A stretch of 64,000 nt of DNA. Origin: Halovenus halobia (lineage in GTDB: Archaea > Halobacteriota > Halobacteria > Halobacteriales > Haloarculaceae). A model generated the notes under the pieces. It was not told the origin of the DNA. It saw only the letters and a program-made list of their open reading frames with translations, and did not search any database. Positions 57,327 to 64,000 of the stretch are shown one piece after another (positions within the stretch are counted from its first letter, which is position 1; each line of letters begins with the position of its first letter). The translations under genes and the position numbers were made by a program. The DNA is taken from contig NZ_JBLKOA010000007.1 in the NCBI RefSeq assembly GCF_051414135.1, positions 62,001 to 126,000 on the forward strand, read 5' to 3'.

Positions 57327-59744
57327 TTACAGTACTGGCCGTTTGGAGTTCATCACGACAATAAGACTGCTGGCAGCCATTGCAACCGCTGCAAAGAGCG
57401 GATTGAGCGCACCAACTATTGCAAGCGGAATGGCGACTGCATTGTAGAGAAACGCCCACGCGATATTTTCACGAATGCGTCTGCGCGTCCCCCGAACGAA
57501 CTCGAAGACAGTTTTCACGGCTGTGAGGTCGTTGTCAGTGACGACGACATCTGCTGCGTCGATGGCCCGGGCAGTTCCGTCTCCCATGGCGATGCCAAGG
57601 TCTGCTGCTGCGAGGGCCGGCGCGTCGTTGGTGCCATCACCAACCATCACTGTGTTGCCCTGTGCTGAGAGTCGACGAACCGTCTCGACTTTCCCATCTG
57701 GCGGCACACCAGCGAAGACTGTGTCGACGGCTGGATGCTCGCGAAACACCGCTGCGCTCGGCCCATCGTCGCCTGTCAACACCGCAATCTCGTGGTTCTC
57801 GAACTGTTCGAGTGCGTCCTCCCACTCGTCACGGGCGGAATCACCGACAGCGACCACACCCTGTGCCTGACCGTCCCAGCCGACGACGACCGGAAGCTGT
57901 CCGTCAGACTCGAACGTTTCGATGTGGTTCTGGAGGGACTCTGAAATTGGCCCGACGCGCTCTCTGACCAGTCCTGGTGTTCCGACGACCACCGCTCGTG
58001 AGTCGACAACACCGGAGACACCCTCGCCGGGATAGCGCGTAAACTCCGTGGTGGTCGGGTGGTCGGCCTCGATACCCGTCTCGACGCCCTCCGACTCGGG
58101 GACTGTGCCACCATCGGGGACTGCTTCGGTGTCGTTGCAAGCGTTAGCGTCGAGGATTGCGTCGGCCACTGGGTGGCTGGCGAACCGCTCGACTGCAGCC
58201 GCGTATTCGAGTGTCTGGTCGTCCCCGACGACTGTTGACACCGTCATCTCACCAGTTGTCAACGTGCCAGTTTTGTCGAAAATCAACGTCTCAGCGTCTG
58301 GTGCAACCTCGAAGACCGCCTCGTTGGCGATGATGACACCCTGTTTGAGTCCATCTCGCAGGCCCGCTGAGATAGCCAGCGGCGTCGCCAGCCCCATCGC
58401 ACACGGACAGGAGACGACCAGCACGACAAGTCCAGACAACACCGCAGTTGCGACCGAACTTCCTGTCGCCAGATGCCACGACGCGACTGCCACCCCGAGC
58501 GTCAATACCAGTGGAACAAAGACTGTTGCGAGCGCGTCGGCGAGTCGCTGAACGCCGGGTGTTGCACTCTGTATCTCCCAGAGTGCCGTGGCAATTCTGT
58601 CCGCCGTACTTTCGACTCTCGGTCCGACAGACACGACAAGTGCGTCGTCGGTCACGACAGAGCCACCGACAACATCGTCGCCTGGTCGTTTGGTTACCGG
58701 CATCGATTCGCCCGTGACAACAGACTCGTCGACGTCGGCTATCCCCTCCTGGACAGTGCCATCGACGGGGACTCGTTCACCCGGCGTGACGACGATTTCG
58801 TCTCCCGGTTCGAGTGAATCGATTGGAACTGTTTCGCGACCATCGTCGGTGAGTCGCGTCGCTTCGCTCGTTCGGGCGGCCGTAATATCCGAGAGCATCG
58901 ACATCGCCTGGGACCGAATCGACTCCTCGTAGTACCGGCCGAGGGTGACGATCATGATGATGGCAACGCTCACGTCGTAATAGAGATGTGTCCGCCCAGC
59001 AGCGAGTGCTACACTGCTGTAGACGAACGCGGAGAGTGCAGCGACGGCGACCAGCAAATCCATGTTCGGCCGCCGTGTCCGAAGACTCACCCACGCGCCA
59101 CGGATGATTGGCGCTCCTGTGTAGAAGAGCACACCTGACGTGACGACCCCGATAACCGCCATTGGGACCGTGAACGTGAGTTGCGTCGTCGCGTCGACGT
59201 CGAGAATTCCTGTCTGTACGCCCAGATACCGTGGATAGAGATAGACGAAGTACCACGGCATCACCAGCATCGACAGAAACGCACCGACGACGAGGCGTTG
59301 GACTGTCTCGAACTGGCGGCTGCGCTGCCCGGACTCATCAGTCTCGTCCGGATGCCGAAACTGGTAGGTTTGCCCCGAGAGGGCCTCGGAAAGCGCGCTT
59401 TCTGTGATCGTCTCGGGGTCGTAGAACACGCGTGCAGTTTCGAGCCCGTAGTTTGCGTCGACTGCGTAGACTCCGTCTATGGTATCGCCGTGCAATCCCA
59501 GGAACGTCTCACAACTCGTGCAGTGCATCCCATCGACCGACAGATAGGCTGTTTCCGCGTCCGATGGGACAGTCTCCGCTGTCGAAGCCTCTCTTGGTGT
59601 GTCAACACCCGCCTCTTCAGATGGCAGGTCGTCGAGCGACCGGGCAACCTCCAGACAGCCACGACAGCAGAACTCGCCCTCGACTGTCGACTCCGTCACT
59701 GGGGGGTCCGGTGTCGGAAGGTCACAGAGCCGGCAGGTACTCAT
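57327..59744 (-). CDS. CcoI/FixI-like copper-translocating P1B-type ATPase
   Basis: An 805-residue heavy-metal ATPase. The N-terminus has a cysteine-rich ATPase-associated domain (MSTCRLCDLPTPD, GEFCCRGCLEV) as in CcoI/FixI, then an HMA domain (DGMHCTSCETF, about 70-135). Eight membrane helices include the CPC motif (CPCAMGLATPL, near 446). The core has TGESMPV (actuator), DKTGTLTTGE (near 490) and GDGTNDAPAL (near 700). The CPC and N-terminal cysteines indicate Cu(I). CcoI-type pumps supply copper outside the membrane for heme-copper enzyme assembly, which fits the neighbouring operon. The ATG at 59744 is chosen over one seven codons upstream by the position of the first Cys motif. Confidence 0.92.
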   Translation of the reverse strand: MSTCRLCDLPTPDPPVTESTVEGEFCCRGCLEVARSLDDLPSEEAGVDTPREASTAETVPSDAETAYLSVDGMHCTSCETFLGLHGDTIDGVYAVDANYGLETARVFYDPETITESALSEALSGQTYQFRHPDETDESGQRSRQFETVQRLVVGAFLSMLVMPWYFVYLYPRYLGVQTGILDVDATTQLTFTVPMAVIGVVTSGVLFYTGAPIIRGAWVSLRTRRPNMDLLVAVAALSAFVYSSVALAAGRTHLYYDVSVAIIMIVTLGRYYEESIRSQAMSMLSDITAARTSEATRLTDDGRETVPIDSLEPGDEIVVTPGERVPVDGTVQEGIADVDESVVTGESMPVTKRPGDDVVGGSVVTDDALVVSVGPRVESTADRIATALWEIQSATPGVQRLADALATVFVPLVLTLGVAVASWHLATGSSVATAVLSGLVVLVVSCPCAMGLATPLAISAGLRDGLKQGVIIANEAVFEVAPDAETLIFDKTGTLTTGEMTVSTVVGDDQTLEYAAAVERFASHPVADAILDANACNDTEAVPDGGTVPESEGVETGIEADHPTTTEFTRYPGEGVSGVVDSRAVVVGTPGLVRERVGPISESLQNHIETFESDGQLPVVVGWDGQAQGVVAVGDSARDEWEDALEQFENHEIAVLTGDDGPSAAVFREHPAVDTVFAGVPPDGKVETVRRLSAQGNTVMVGDGTNDAPALAAADLGIAMGDGTARAIDAADVVVTDNDLTAVKTVFEFVRGTRRRIRENIAWAFLYNAVAIPLAIVGALNPLFAAVAMAASSLIVVMNSKRPVL

Positions 59745-59844
59745 TGTCAGGTGTTCGTTCGGCACTCCTGAATCAGTATGCCCCTACATGTTCGACCGAT
59801 AATTCGCGTCACGACGTGACACGCGTGGTTGGCGGCTCCGCCGT

Positions 59845-60240
59845 TCACTCGTCTGTCCACTTGCTCCGGAGTTCGTATCGCGTCACGTCGTCGACGTTCA
59901 CCGCCAGCGGGAACTCCATTGTGGTTGTTTCGCCGACGCCAATCGGCTCCACAGGTTCGAGACCCGACTGATAGAGCCGCTCACCTGAGTTGTCCAGGAA
60001 CGTGCAGGTTATCCGGGGAACACGTCCCTCGGGCGTAATCGGCTGGCTGCCATCGTTTTCGATAGTCACTTCGACGACGATTCTGGTTCCCGACGGTGTC
60101 GCCTGGGTCGCATACTCGTGGGTGAACGTGAGCGGCGTCTCGTTCGAGACAACCGTCCCATCGACACTCGACCGAGAACAGCCTGCAATCAAAATACCCA
60201 CGCCCGCAGCAAAACTCCCGAGAACAGTTCGTCGGTGCAT
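59845..60240 (-). CDS. Tat-exported lipoprotein, hypothetical
   Basis: A 131-residue protein with MHRRTVLGSFAAGVGILIAGC: twin arginine, hydrophobic core and lipobox Cys21. The mature part is an immunoglobulin-like beta domain (RIVVEVTIENDGSQPITPEG, ITCTFLDNSGERLYQSGLEP, TTTMEFPLAVNVDDV), resembling FxLYD-type extracellular modules. Likely anchored outside the membrane. Function unknown. It stands alone between the copper ATPase and the phn operon end. Confidence 0.72.
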   Translation of the reverse strand: MHRRTVLGSFAAGVGILIAGCSRSSVDGTVVSNETPLTFTHEYATQATPSGTRIVVEVTIENDGSQPITPEGRVPRITCTFLDNSGERLYQSGLEPVEPIGVGETTTMEFPLAVNVDDVTRYELRSKWTDE

Positions 60241-60355
60241 ACTTTGACTGTGAGTATCCCGACTGTCATTGTATCGTCCGTAAAGTCCGGACCTGTCCGT
60301 GATGTCGCCACGCCGCTGCGACGGTCGTTCGTGTGGTTCCGACTGAACCAGTGTA

Positions 60356-61030
60356 TTACGGCTTATGGGGCTGTTCCGTGGATGTCAGGAGTTCGACCAG
60401 TTCTCGGAGGGTAGCTACCTCGAAGGTCGGCGTGGCCGAGAGGTCACAGTCGCTGACGTGGTCGCGGCGGAGAAACGCCGAGTCGATACCGGCGCGGTCT
60501 GCGGCGACGATATCAGTCTCTGAATCGCCGACGTAGAGTGCTCGGTCGGCACCAAGGTCCGTCAGTGCCTGGTCGAGATACTCCGGTTCGGGCTTTCGGT
60601 TCGCTGCGCCGACGAGCGTTGGGTTGCGTCCGTATACAGTCTCGAACCGCGGAAGGTCGTGGTGAGCGAGCAGGAACTCGATCGTCGCGTGCTGGTTGTT
60701 GCTGACGACTCCGAGCGGGACATCGAGCCTGTCGAGTGCAGCAACGTCTTTGTAGACTGGTTTTCCGCCGTTGCGAACGTGCGTCTGCTGGGCGAGACTC
60801 GCACTCAGTTCACGGTAGTGCCAGAACGCCTCTGGGTCGACGCCGTGGTCACGGGCGATGTCGACCGGAACAGCTCCGTCGTCAACGGTCTGTTTGGCGG
60901 TCGACCGGTCGACATCCGCATCGAACGCTGCGAACGACTCGACGACAGCGTCGACAATCACATCGGTGTCTGTCGGTTCGACCAGGACTCCATCGTTGTC
61001 GAAGATGACGGCGTCGTACTCGTCAATCAC
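60356..61030 (-). CDS. HAD-superfamily phosphatase at the end of the phn operon
   Basis: A 224-residue HAD hydrolase. Motif I is VIFDNDGVLVEP (nucleophile Asp11 and acid Asp13), with the cap domain after it as in phosphoglycolate-phosphatase-like proteins. Motif II is VVSNN, motif III Lys is in RKPEPEYL and motif IV is YVGDSETDI. The start is GTG (61028-61030), overlapping the stop of the isomerase-like gene; the open frame 18 codons further up is not needed. Last gene of the phosphonate operon, so its substrate may be a ribose phosphate made from C-P lyase products. It lacks the lysine pattern of phosphonatase PhnX. Confidence 0.82.
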   Translation of the reverse strand: MIDEYDAVIFDNDGVLVEPTDTDVIVDAVVESFAAFDADVDRSTAKQTVDDGAVPVDIARDHGVDPEAFWHYRELSASLAQQTHVRNGGKPVYKDVAALDRLDVPLGVVSNNQHATIEFLLAHHDLPRFETVYGRNPTLVGAANRKPEPEYLDQALTDLGADRALYVGDSETDIVAADRAGIDSAFLRRDHVSDCDLSATPTFEVATLRELVELLTSTEQPHKP

Positions 61031-61832
61031 TGGTAGACAACTCCGTTTTCGGGGGTTTGGTATCGGTACCGAGACAGGCTGCAATGTCGGCGACGGATTT
61101 CATCTCGAAGACGAAGCAATCTGCCGGAACCGATTCGACAACTGACTCGTACCCCGGGAACGCATTGTGCTGGTCGGCGGTCCCATCGTTGTCGTGGAGA
61201 TGACAGACCCGGATACGGGACCCAAACTCATCCACGAAGGCACGCCAGTCGTGGTCGTTGACCTTCGCGTGGCCCACGTCCAGTGTGACACCGAGGTATT
61301 GTGGTGGGACATCGACGGTATCGACCATCTCGGCAAGCGCCGTCGGCGACGTGGTGTACCGGCGCTTCTGTTCATCAATCGGCTGGTTCTCTATGCATAG
61401 CGGGACGCCGACAAGTTGGGCGTATTCGGCACACTCCGCGAGTGACCGAACTGCGCTCTCGCGAGCGTCGTCGCGTACCCACTCCGGATAGCGGCGCGGG
61501 ACAGCACCGCCGTGGACGACGACACCAGTTGCACCGGCGGCGGCAGCGTCGTCGAGTGTTCGTTTGACTCGCTCGACGGAGTCCTGACGGACGGTCTCGT
61601 CGTAGCTGGCCGGGTTCCAGTCCCGGAAGGGTGCGTGATAGGTGACGCTCACGTCGTACGTGTCGGCGAGTTTCCGGACCTGCTCGGGGTTGGGTGTGTT
61701 GGGATGGCCGGCCAGATACTCGCGCTTGAATTCGACGTGGTCCAGCCCTAACTCGGTGACGTAGCGCATAAACTCCTCGACGGTCGCGCCGAAGCGGATA
61801 TCCATCGCCGCTCCGAGACGGGCGTCACTCAT
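61023..61832 (-). CDS. Xylose-isomerase-like TIM-barrel protein in the phn operon
   Basis: A 269-residue protein of the AP-endonuclease-2/sugar-isomerase barrel. Metal ligands are in PLCIENQPIDE (Glu), LDVGHAKVND (Asp and His), CHLHDNDG (His) and FVFEMKS (Glu). SVTYHAPFRDW and VVHGGAVPRRY are typical loops. Such proteins isomerise or epimerise sugars and sugar phosphates, and some are phosphodiesterase- or endonuclease-like. The ATG at 61832 overlaps the phnM stop (ATGA). Its place between phnM and a phosphatase suggests a role in converting the ribose moiety released from phosphonate breakdown. Confidence 0.83.
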   Translation of the reverse strand: MSDARLGAAMDIRFGATVEEFMRYVTELGLDHVEFKREYLAGHPNTPNPEQVRKLADTYDVSVTYHAPFRDWNPASYDETVRQDSVERVKRTLDDAAAAGATGVVVHGGAVPRRYPEWVRDDARESAVRSLAECAEYAQLVGVPLCIENQPIDEQKRRYTTSPTALAEMVDTVDVPPQYLGVTLDVGHAKVNDHDWRAFVDEFGSRIRVCHLHDNDGTADQHNAFPGYESVVESVPADCFVFEMKSVADIAACLGTDTKPPKTELSTSD

Positions 61833-63001
61833 TGGGACTCCCCCGTCGTCGCGTCGGCACGGTACACTGGCTGGCCAGCGACGACTGCCTCGGTCACCGT
61901 CGGTGTCGGTTCGGGGTCGACGACGATGAGGTCGGCGCGCTTGTCCGGTTGGATTCGCCCTCTCTCGGTGAACCCAGCAGCGTCGGCCGGCGCAGCACTG
62001 ACTCGTTTCACTCGTTCCGGAAGTGACTCTCCAGTCTCGACGAACACTGCAGCGAGTAGCGACGGCGGATGATAGTCGGCGACCAGCGTGTCGACGACAC
62101 CTTCCTCGATGCCGTCGATGGTTGCGAGGTTGCCCCACTGGCTCTCACCGCGGACGAGGTTCGGTGCGCCCATCGCTGTCGTCATCCCAACTTCTGACGC
62201 TCGCTGCGCGGTTTCGAGTGTGATCGGGTATTCGGTGATGTCGACTCCTGACTCGGCGAGACGTTCGACTTCCCGTGGGTTCTCGTCGTCGTGTGACGCT
62301 GTTACGACGCCACGCTCGTGGGCCCGGTCGAGGATACGATTGATCCGGTCTCTGATCGTTTCCATCGGGATCGACATTCGTTCCTCGATCATCTCCTGAG
62401 CTTCCTCGGCAGTGTGATTGGACGAGTTTTCGTAGTAGGACCGGAACGCCGCCATGTCGCGGAACTGCCCTTTCCCGGGGATGTGGCTCATCACCGAAAC
62501 TAGGTCGGCGTCTCCGTTGTCGAGCACATCGAGAACAGCGTCGACACACCGCTTCTGTGTCACCTCACAGCGAGCGTGGAGACGGTGGTCGACGAGCAGG
62601 TCCGTCGCGTCGACGATTGCGTCGGTCATCGTCGCTGCGAGTTCAGGTGAGCGGTCGGTCTCTTCGTCTAACTCGAAGGAAATGGCGTGGAACTTTGTCG
62701 TAATCCCGGCGGCGACGTTCGCCCGGTCGGCTGAAGCCAGCGCCATCGAGGCGTCCATCCGTGCCCCCGAGCGCGGCTGCAGATGTTGCTCGATATCGTC
62801 ACCGTGGAGGTCGACCAGCCCCGGTAACACGAGCTGTCCATCTGCGTCGATTACGGTTTCGGCGTCGGCGTCGATGTCGCCAACCTCGGCGATTTCCTGT
62901 CCGTCAATTCGGACTCCGCCCTCGATGACGCTGTCGGGTGTGACGAGGCGGCCGCCAACGACGGCAACGGTTGCCTCTGGGGTCTGTGTGGTTGAACTCA
63001 T
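61829..63001 (-). CDS. phnM: RPnTP hydrolase PhnM (C-P lyase pathway)
   Basis: The 390-residue amidohydrolase has VVGGRLVTPDSVIEGGVRID and the metal motif GLVDLHGDDIEQHLQPR (about 55-72). It continues with AGITTKFHAISFE, LHARCEVTQ, VVTASHDDENPREVE and GAPNLVRGESQWGN. PhnM removes pyrophosphate from alpha-ribose-1-phosphonate-5-triphosphate before C-P bond cleavage. Length is typical. It overlaps phnL upstream (ATGA at 62998-63001) and the TIM-barrel gene downstream. Confidence 0.94.
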   Translation of the reverse strand: MSSTTQTPEATVAVVGGRLVTPDSVIEGGVRIDGQEIAEVGDIDADAETVIDADGQLVLPGLVDLHGDDIEQHLQPRSGARMDASMALASADRANVAAGITTKFHAISFELDEETDRSPELAATMTDAIVDATDLLVDHRLHARCEVTQKRCVDAVLDVLDNGDADLVSVMSHIPGKGQFRDMAAFRSYYENSSNHTAEEAQEMIEERMSIPMETIRDRINRILDRAHERGVVTASHDDENPREVERLAESGVDITEYPITLETAQRASEVGMTTAMGAPNLVRGESQWGNLATIDGIEEGVVDTLVADYHPPSLLAAVFVETGESLPERVKRVSAAPADAAGFTERGRIQPDKRADLIVVDPEPTPTVTEAVVAGQPVYRADATTGESQ

Positions 63002-63732
63002 CGGCTCACCTCCTGGTCGTACTCAGTGACTGGCACGACTGACTGGAGGCGGCCGTCGTCCAGTGTCACGACCCGGTCAGCGATCTGCGCGACTACGTCG
63101 GTGTTGTGGAAGACACCAACAACAGTGGTCTCGTCGTCGAGATACGACTCCAGCAGGTCGATAGCTGCCTGCCGTGTCTCGGGGTCGAGTGCACTCGTCG
63201 GTTCATCGAGCAACAACAGGTCTGGCTTCGGGGCCAGCGCCTGAGCGAGGTTGACGCGCTGGCGCTCGCCGCCAGAGAACGTCGCTGGATAGGCGTCCCA
63301 GAGTTCCGCCGGAACGTGCAGTGCGTCGAGCAGCCCTCGTGCTTGCTCCCGTGCCTCCTCCACAGCCGTGCCCTGCTCGACCAGTGGCCGCGCAACCACG
63401 TCGACGGCAGGCACCCGTGGAATCTCATCGAGGAACTGCGAGGTGTACCCGATGCGGTCTCCCCGGAGGCCCATTACGACACGGTCACCACACGAGGCGA
63501 GGTCGAACTCCTCGTCGCCGTCGTGATAGATGACACGACCGGCAGTTGGGTCGTAGGTCCGGTAGAGGCACTTGAGCAGCGAGGATTTGCCACTGCCTGA
63601 TTCTCCGACGATAGCGAGGAACTCTCCCTCGTGAACGTCGAACGATACGTCGTCGAGTCCGGTGACTCTCGTGTCACCGAGCACGTGCATGTCGAAGGTT
63701 TTGCTGAGCCCTTCGATAGAGAGGACAGTCAT
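62998..63732 (-). CDS. phnL: C-P lyase complex ATP-binding protein PhnL
   Basis: A 244-residue ABC ATPase: Walker A GESGSGKSSLLK (about 41-52), Q-loop region GYTSQFLDEIPRV, signature TFSGGERQRVNLAQ and Walker B LLLLDEPTSALD. The combination of RVIYHDGDEEFDL, MGLRGDRIGYTSQFL and its position directly before phnM identifies PhnL. PhnL and PhnK associate with the PhnGHIJ core and are needed for phosphonate use, not for transport. It overlaps phnK by four bases. Confidence 0.92.
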   Translation of the reverse strand: MTVLSIEGLSKTFDMHVLGDTRVTGLDDVSFDVHEGEFLAIVGESGSGKSSLLKCLYRTYDPTAGRVIYHDGDEEFDLASCGDRVVMGLRGDRIGYTSQFLDEIPRVPAVDVVARPLVEQGTAVEEAREQARGLLDALHVPAELWDAYPATFSGGERQRVNLAQALAPKPDLLLLDEPTSALDPETRQAAIDLLESYLDDETTVVGVFHNTDVVAQIADRVVTLDDGRLQSVVPVTEYDQEVSR

Positions 63733-64000
63733 ATTACTGAGTTGATGAGTGTTTGCGTGTATTCGTGATGCGGGTCTTCCATGACGCGGTCAGTCAGACC
63801 GGATTCGACAATCCGCCCGTTGCGCATCACGACAGTTCGGTCGGCCAGCAGACGGACGACGCTCAGGTCGTGTGACACAACGACAGCGGCGACGCCCTCC
63901 TCGCGCTGGATACGTCGGAATGTATCCAGCACACGAGCCTGGACACTCACATCGAGTCCAGTCGTTGGCTCGTCGAGGACGACCAGGTCCGGGTCGGTTG
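63729..64000 (-). CDS. phnK: C-P lyase complex ATP-binding protein PhnK, C-terminal part
   Basis: The frame enters from the right edge: TDPDLVVLDEPTTGLDVSVQ (Walker B), then AVVVSHDLSVVRLLADRTVV (switch His), MRNGRIVESGLTDRVMEDPH and the end YTQTLINSVI. These are the last about 90 residues of an ABC ATPase of the PhnK/oppD type. With phnL and phnM following by 4-base overlaps, PhnK is the expected gene. The remainder, and phnGHIJ with the transporter, should lie to the right of the window. Confidence 0.88.
   Translation of the reverse strand, partial: TDPDLVVLDEPTTGLDVSVQARVLDTFRRIQREEGVAAVVVSHDLSVVRLLADRTVVMRNGRIVESGLTDRVMEDPHHEYTQTLINSVI

Noticed and set aside
60356..61030. Phosphonoacetaldehyde hydrolase (PhnX) for the HAD gene
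   Set aside because: The nucleophile loop is DNDGVL, not the PhnX type, and the lysine needed for its Schiff base is not recognisable; the operon is C-P lyase.
1..64000. CRISPR arrays and rRNA genes
   Set aside because: No regularly spaced direct repeats of 25-40 bases with unique spacers and no rRNA-like stretch were noticed on reading.

Overview
The window is chromosomal DNA of a halophilic archaeon (class Halobacteria). The evidence is concordant: strongly acidic proteins, an archaeal Sec61-beta, FAU-1 and Pno1/Dim2-type KH proteins, an archaeal-type AspRS with GatB, the archaeal pantoate kinase/phosphopantothenate synthetase CoA route, Thi4, an intron-containing tRNA(CAU) with a bulge-helix-bulge, haloarchaeal IS66 and IS200/IS605 elements, TATA boxes about 26 bases before start codons (leaderless mRNAs), and convergent or operonic stop/start overlaps of 4 bases. 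The genus cannot be fixed from the sequence alone.

Layout. 1-1634: minus-strand operon sco > tlpA-like > ccdA (copper/thiol maturation). 1635-2533: non-coding, with the intron-containing tRNA and tandem palindromic units carrying copies of its 3' end. 2534-17279: housekeeping genes (SufU, TatD-like hydrolase, NYN protein, HtpX, two sensor kinases, acyl-CoA dehydrogenase and acyl-CoA synthetase, ZIP transporter, Sec61-beta, FAU-1, SDR, prepilin peptidase). 17297-18894: complete IS66-type element with an 8-bp target duplication, 10 bases from a kinase start codon. 18964-30466: Hsp20, KH protein, AspRS, a DNA topoisomerase I interrupted by a 535-residue intein, a chemotaxis transducer, two methyltransferases, GatB. 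30612-39072: coiled-coil protein, SMC, ScpA, then menA-menC-menE for menaquinone. 39069-43766: PIN/UPF0175 toxin-antitoxin pair, CoA biosynthesis pair, CheC, Thi4, DoxX and a small membrane protein.

44340-51252 is the accessory part: an IS200/IS605 element with intact TnpA and TnpB, a cluster of perfect hairpins, several small ORFs, and a lone 1206-residue type IIG/PglX-like adenine methyltransferase with no recognised BREX, DISARM or restriction partner.

51363-59744 is a respiratory heme-copper cluster: DUF3054, a CtaA-half/CtaB fusion (heme O synthase), a small subunit, a CuA subunit II, subunit I, a further membrane protein, and a CcoI/FixI-type copper ATPase. Subunit I keeps all metal-ligand histidines but has Gln where oxygen reductases have the active-site Tyr of H-x3-Y. 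The operon may therefore encode a CuA-type nitric oxide reductase instead of an oxygen reductase. This is the observation I would follow first.

59845-64000 ends with a lipoprotein and the 3' part of a C-P lyase (phosphonate) operon, phnK > phnL > phnM > TIM-barrel isomerase > HAD phosphatase, tightly overlapped. The last two genes are non-canonical additions that may replace later steps of phosphonate degradation.

No CRISPR array or rRNA was seen. All functional statements rest on motifs read by eye; no database search was run.
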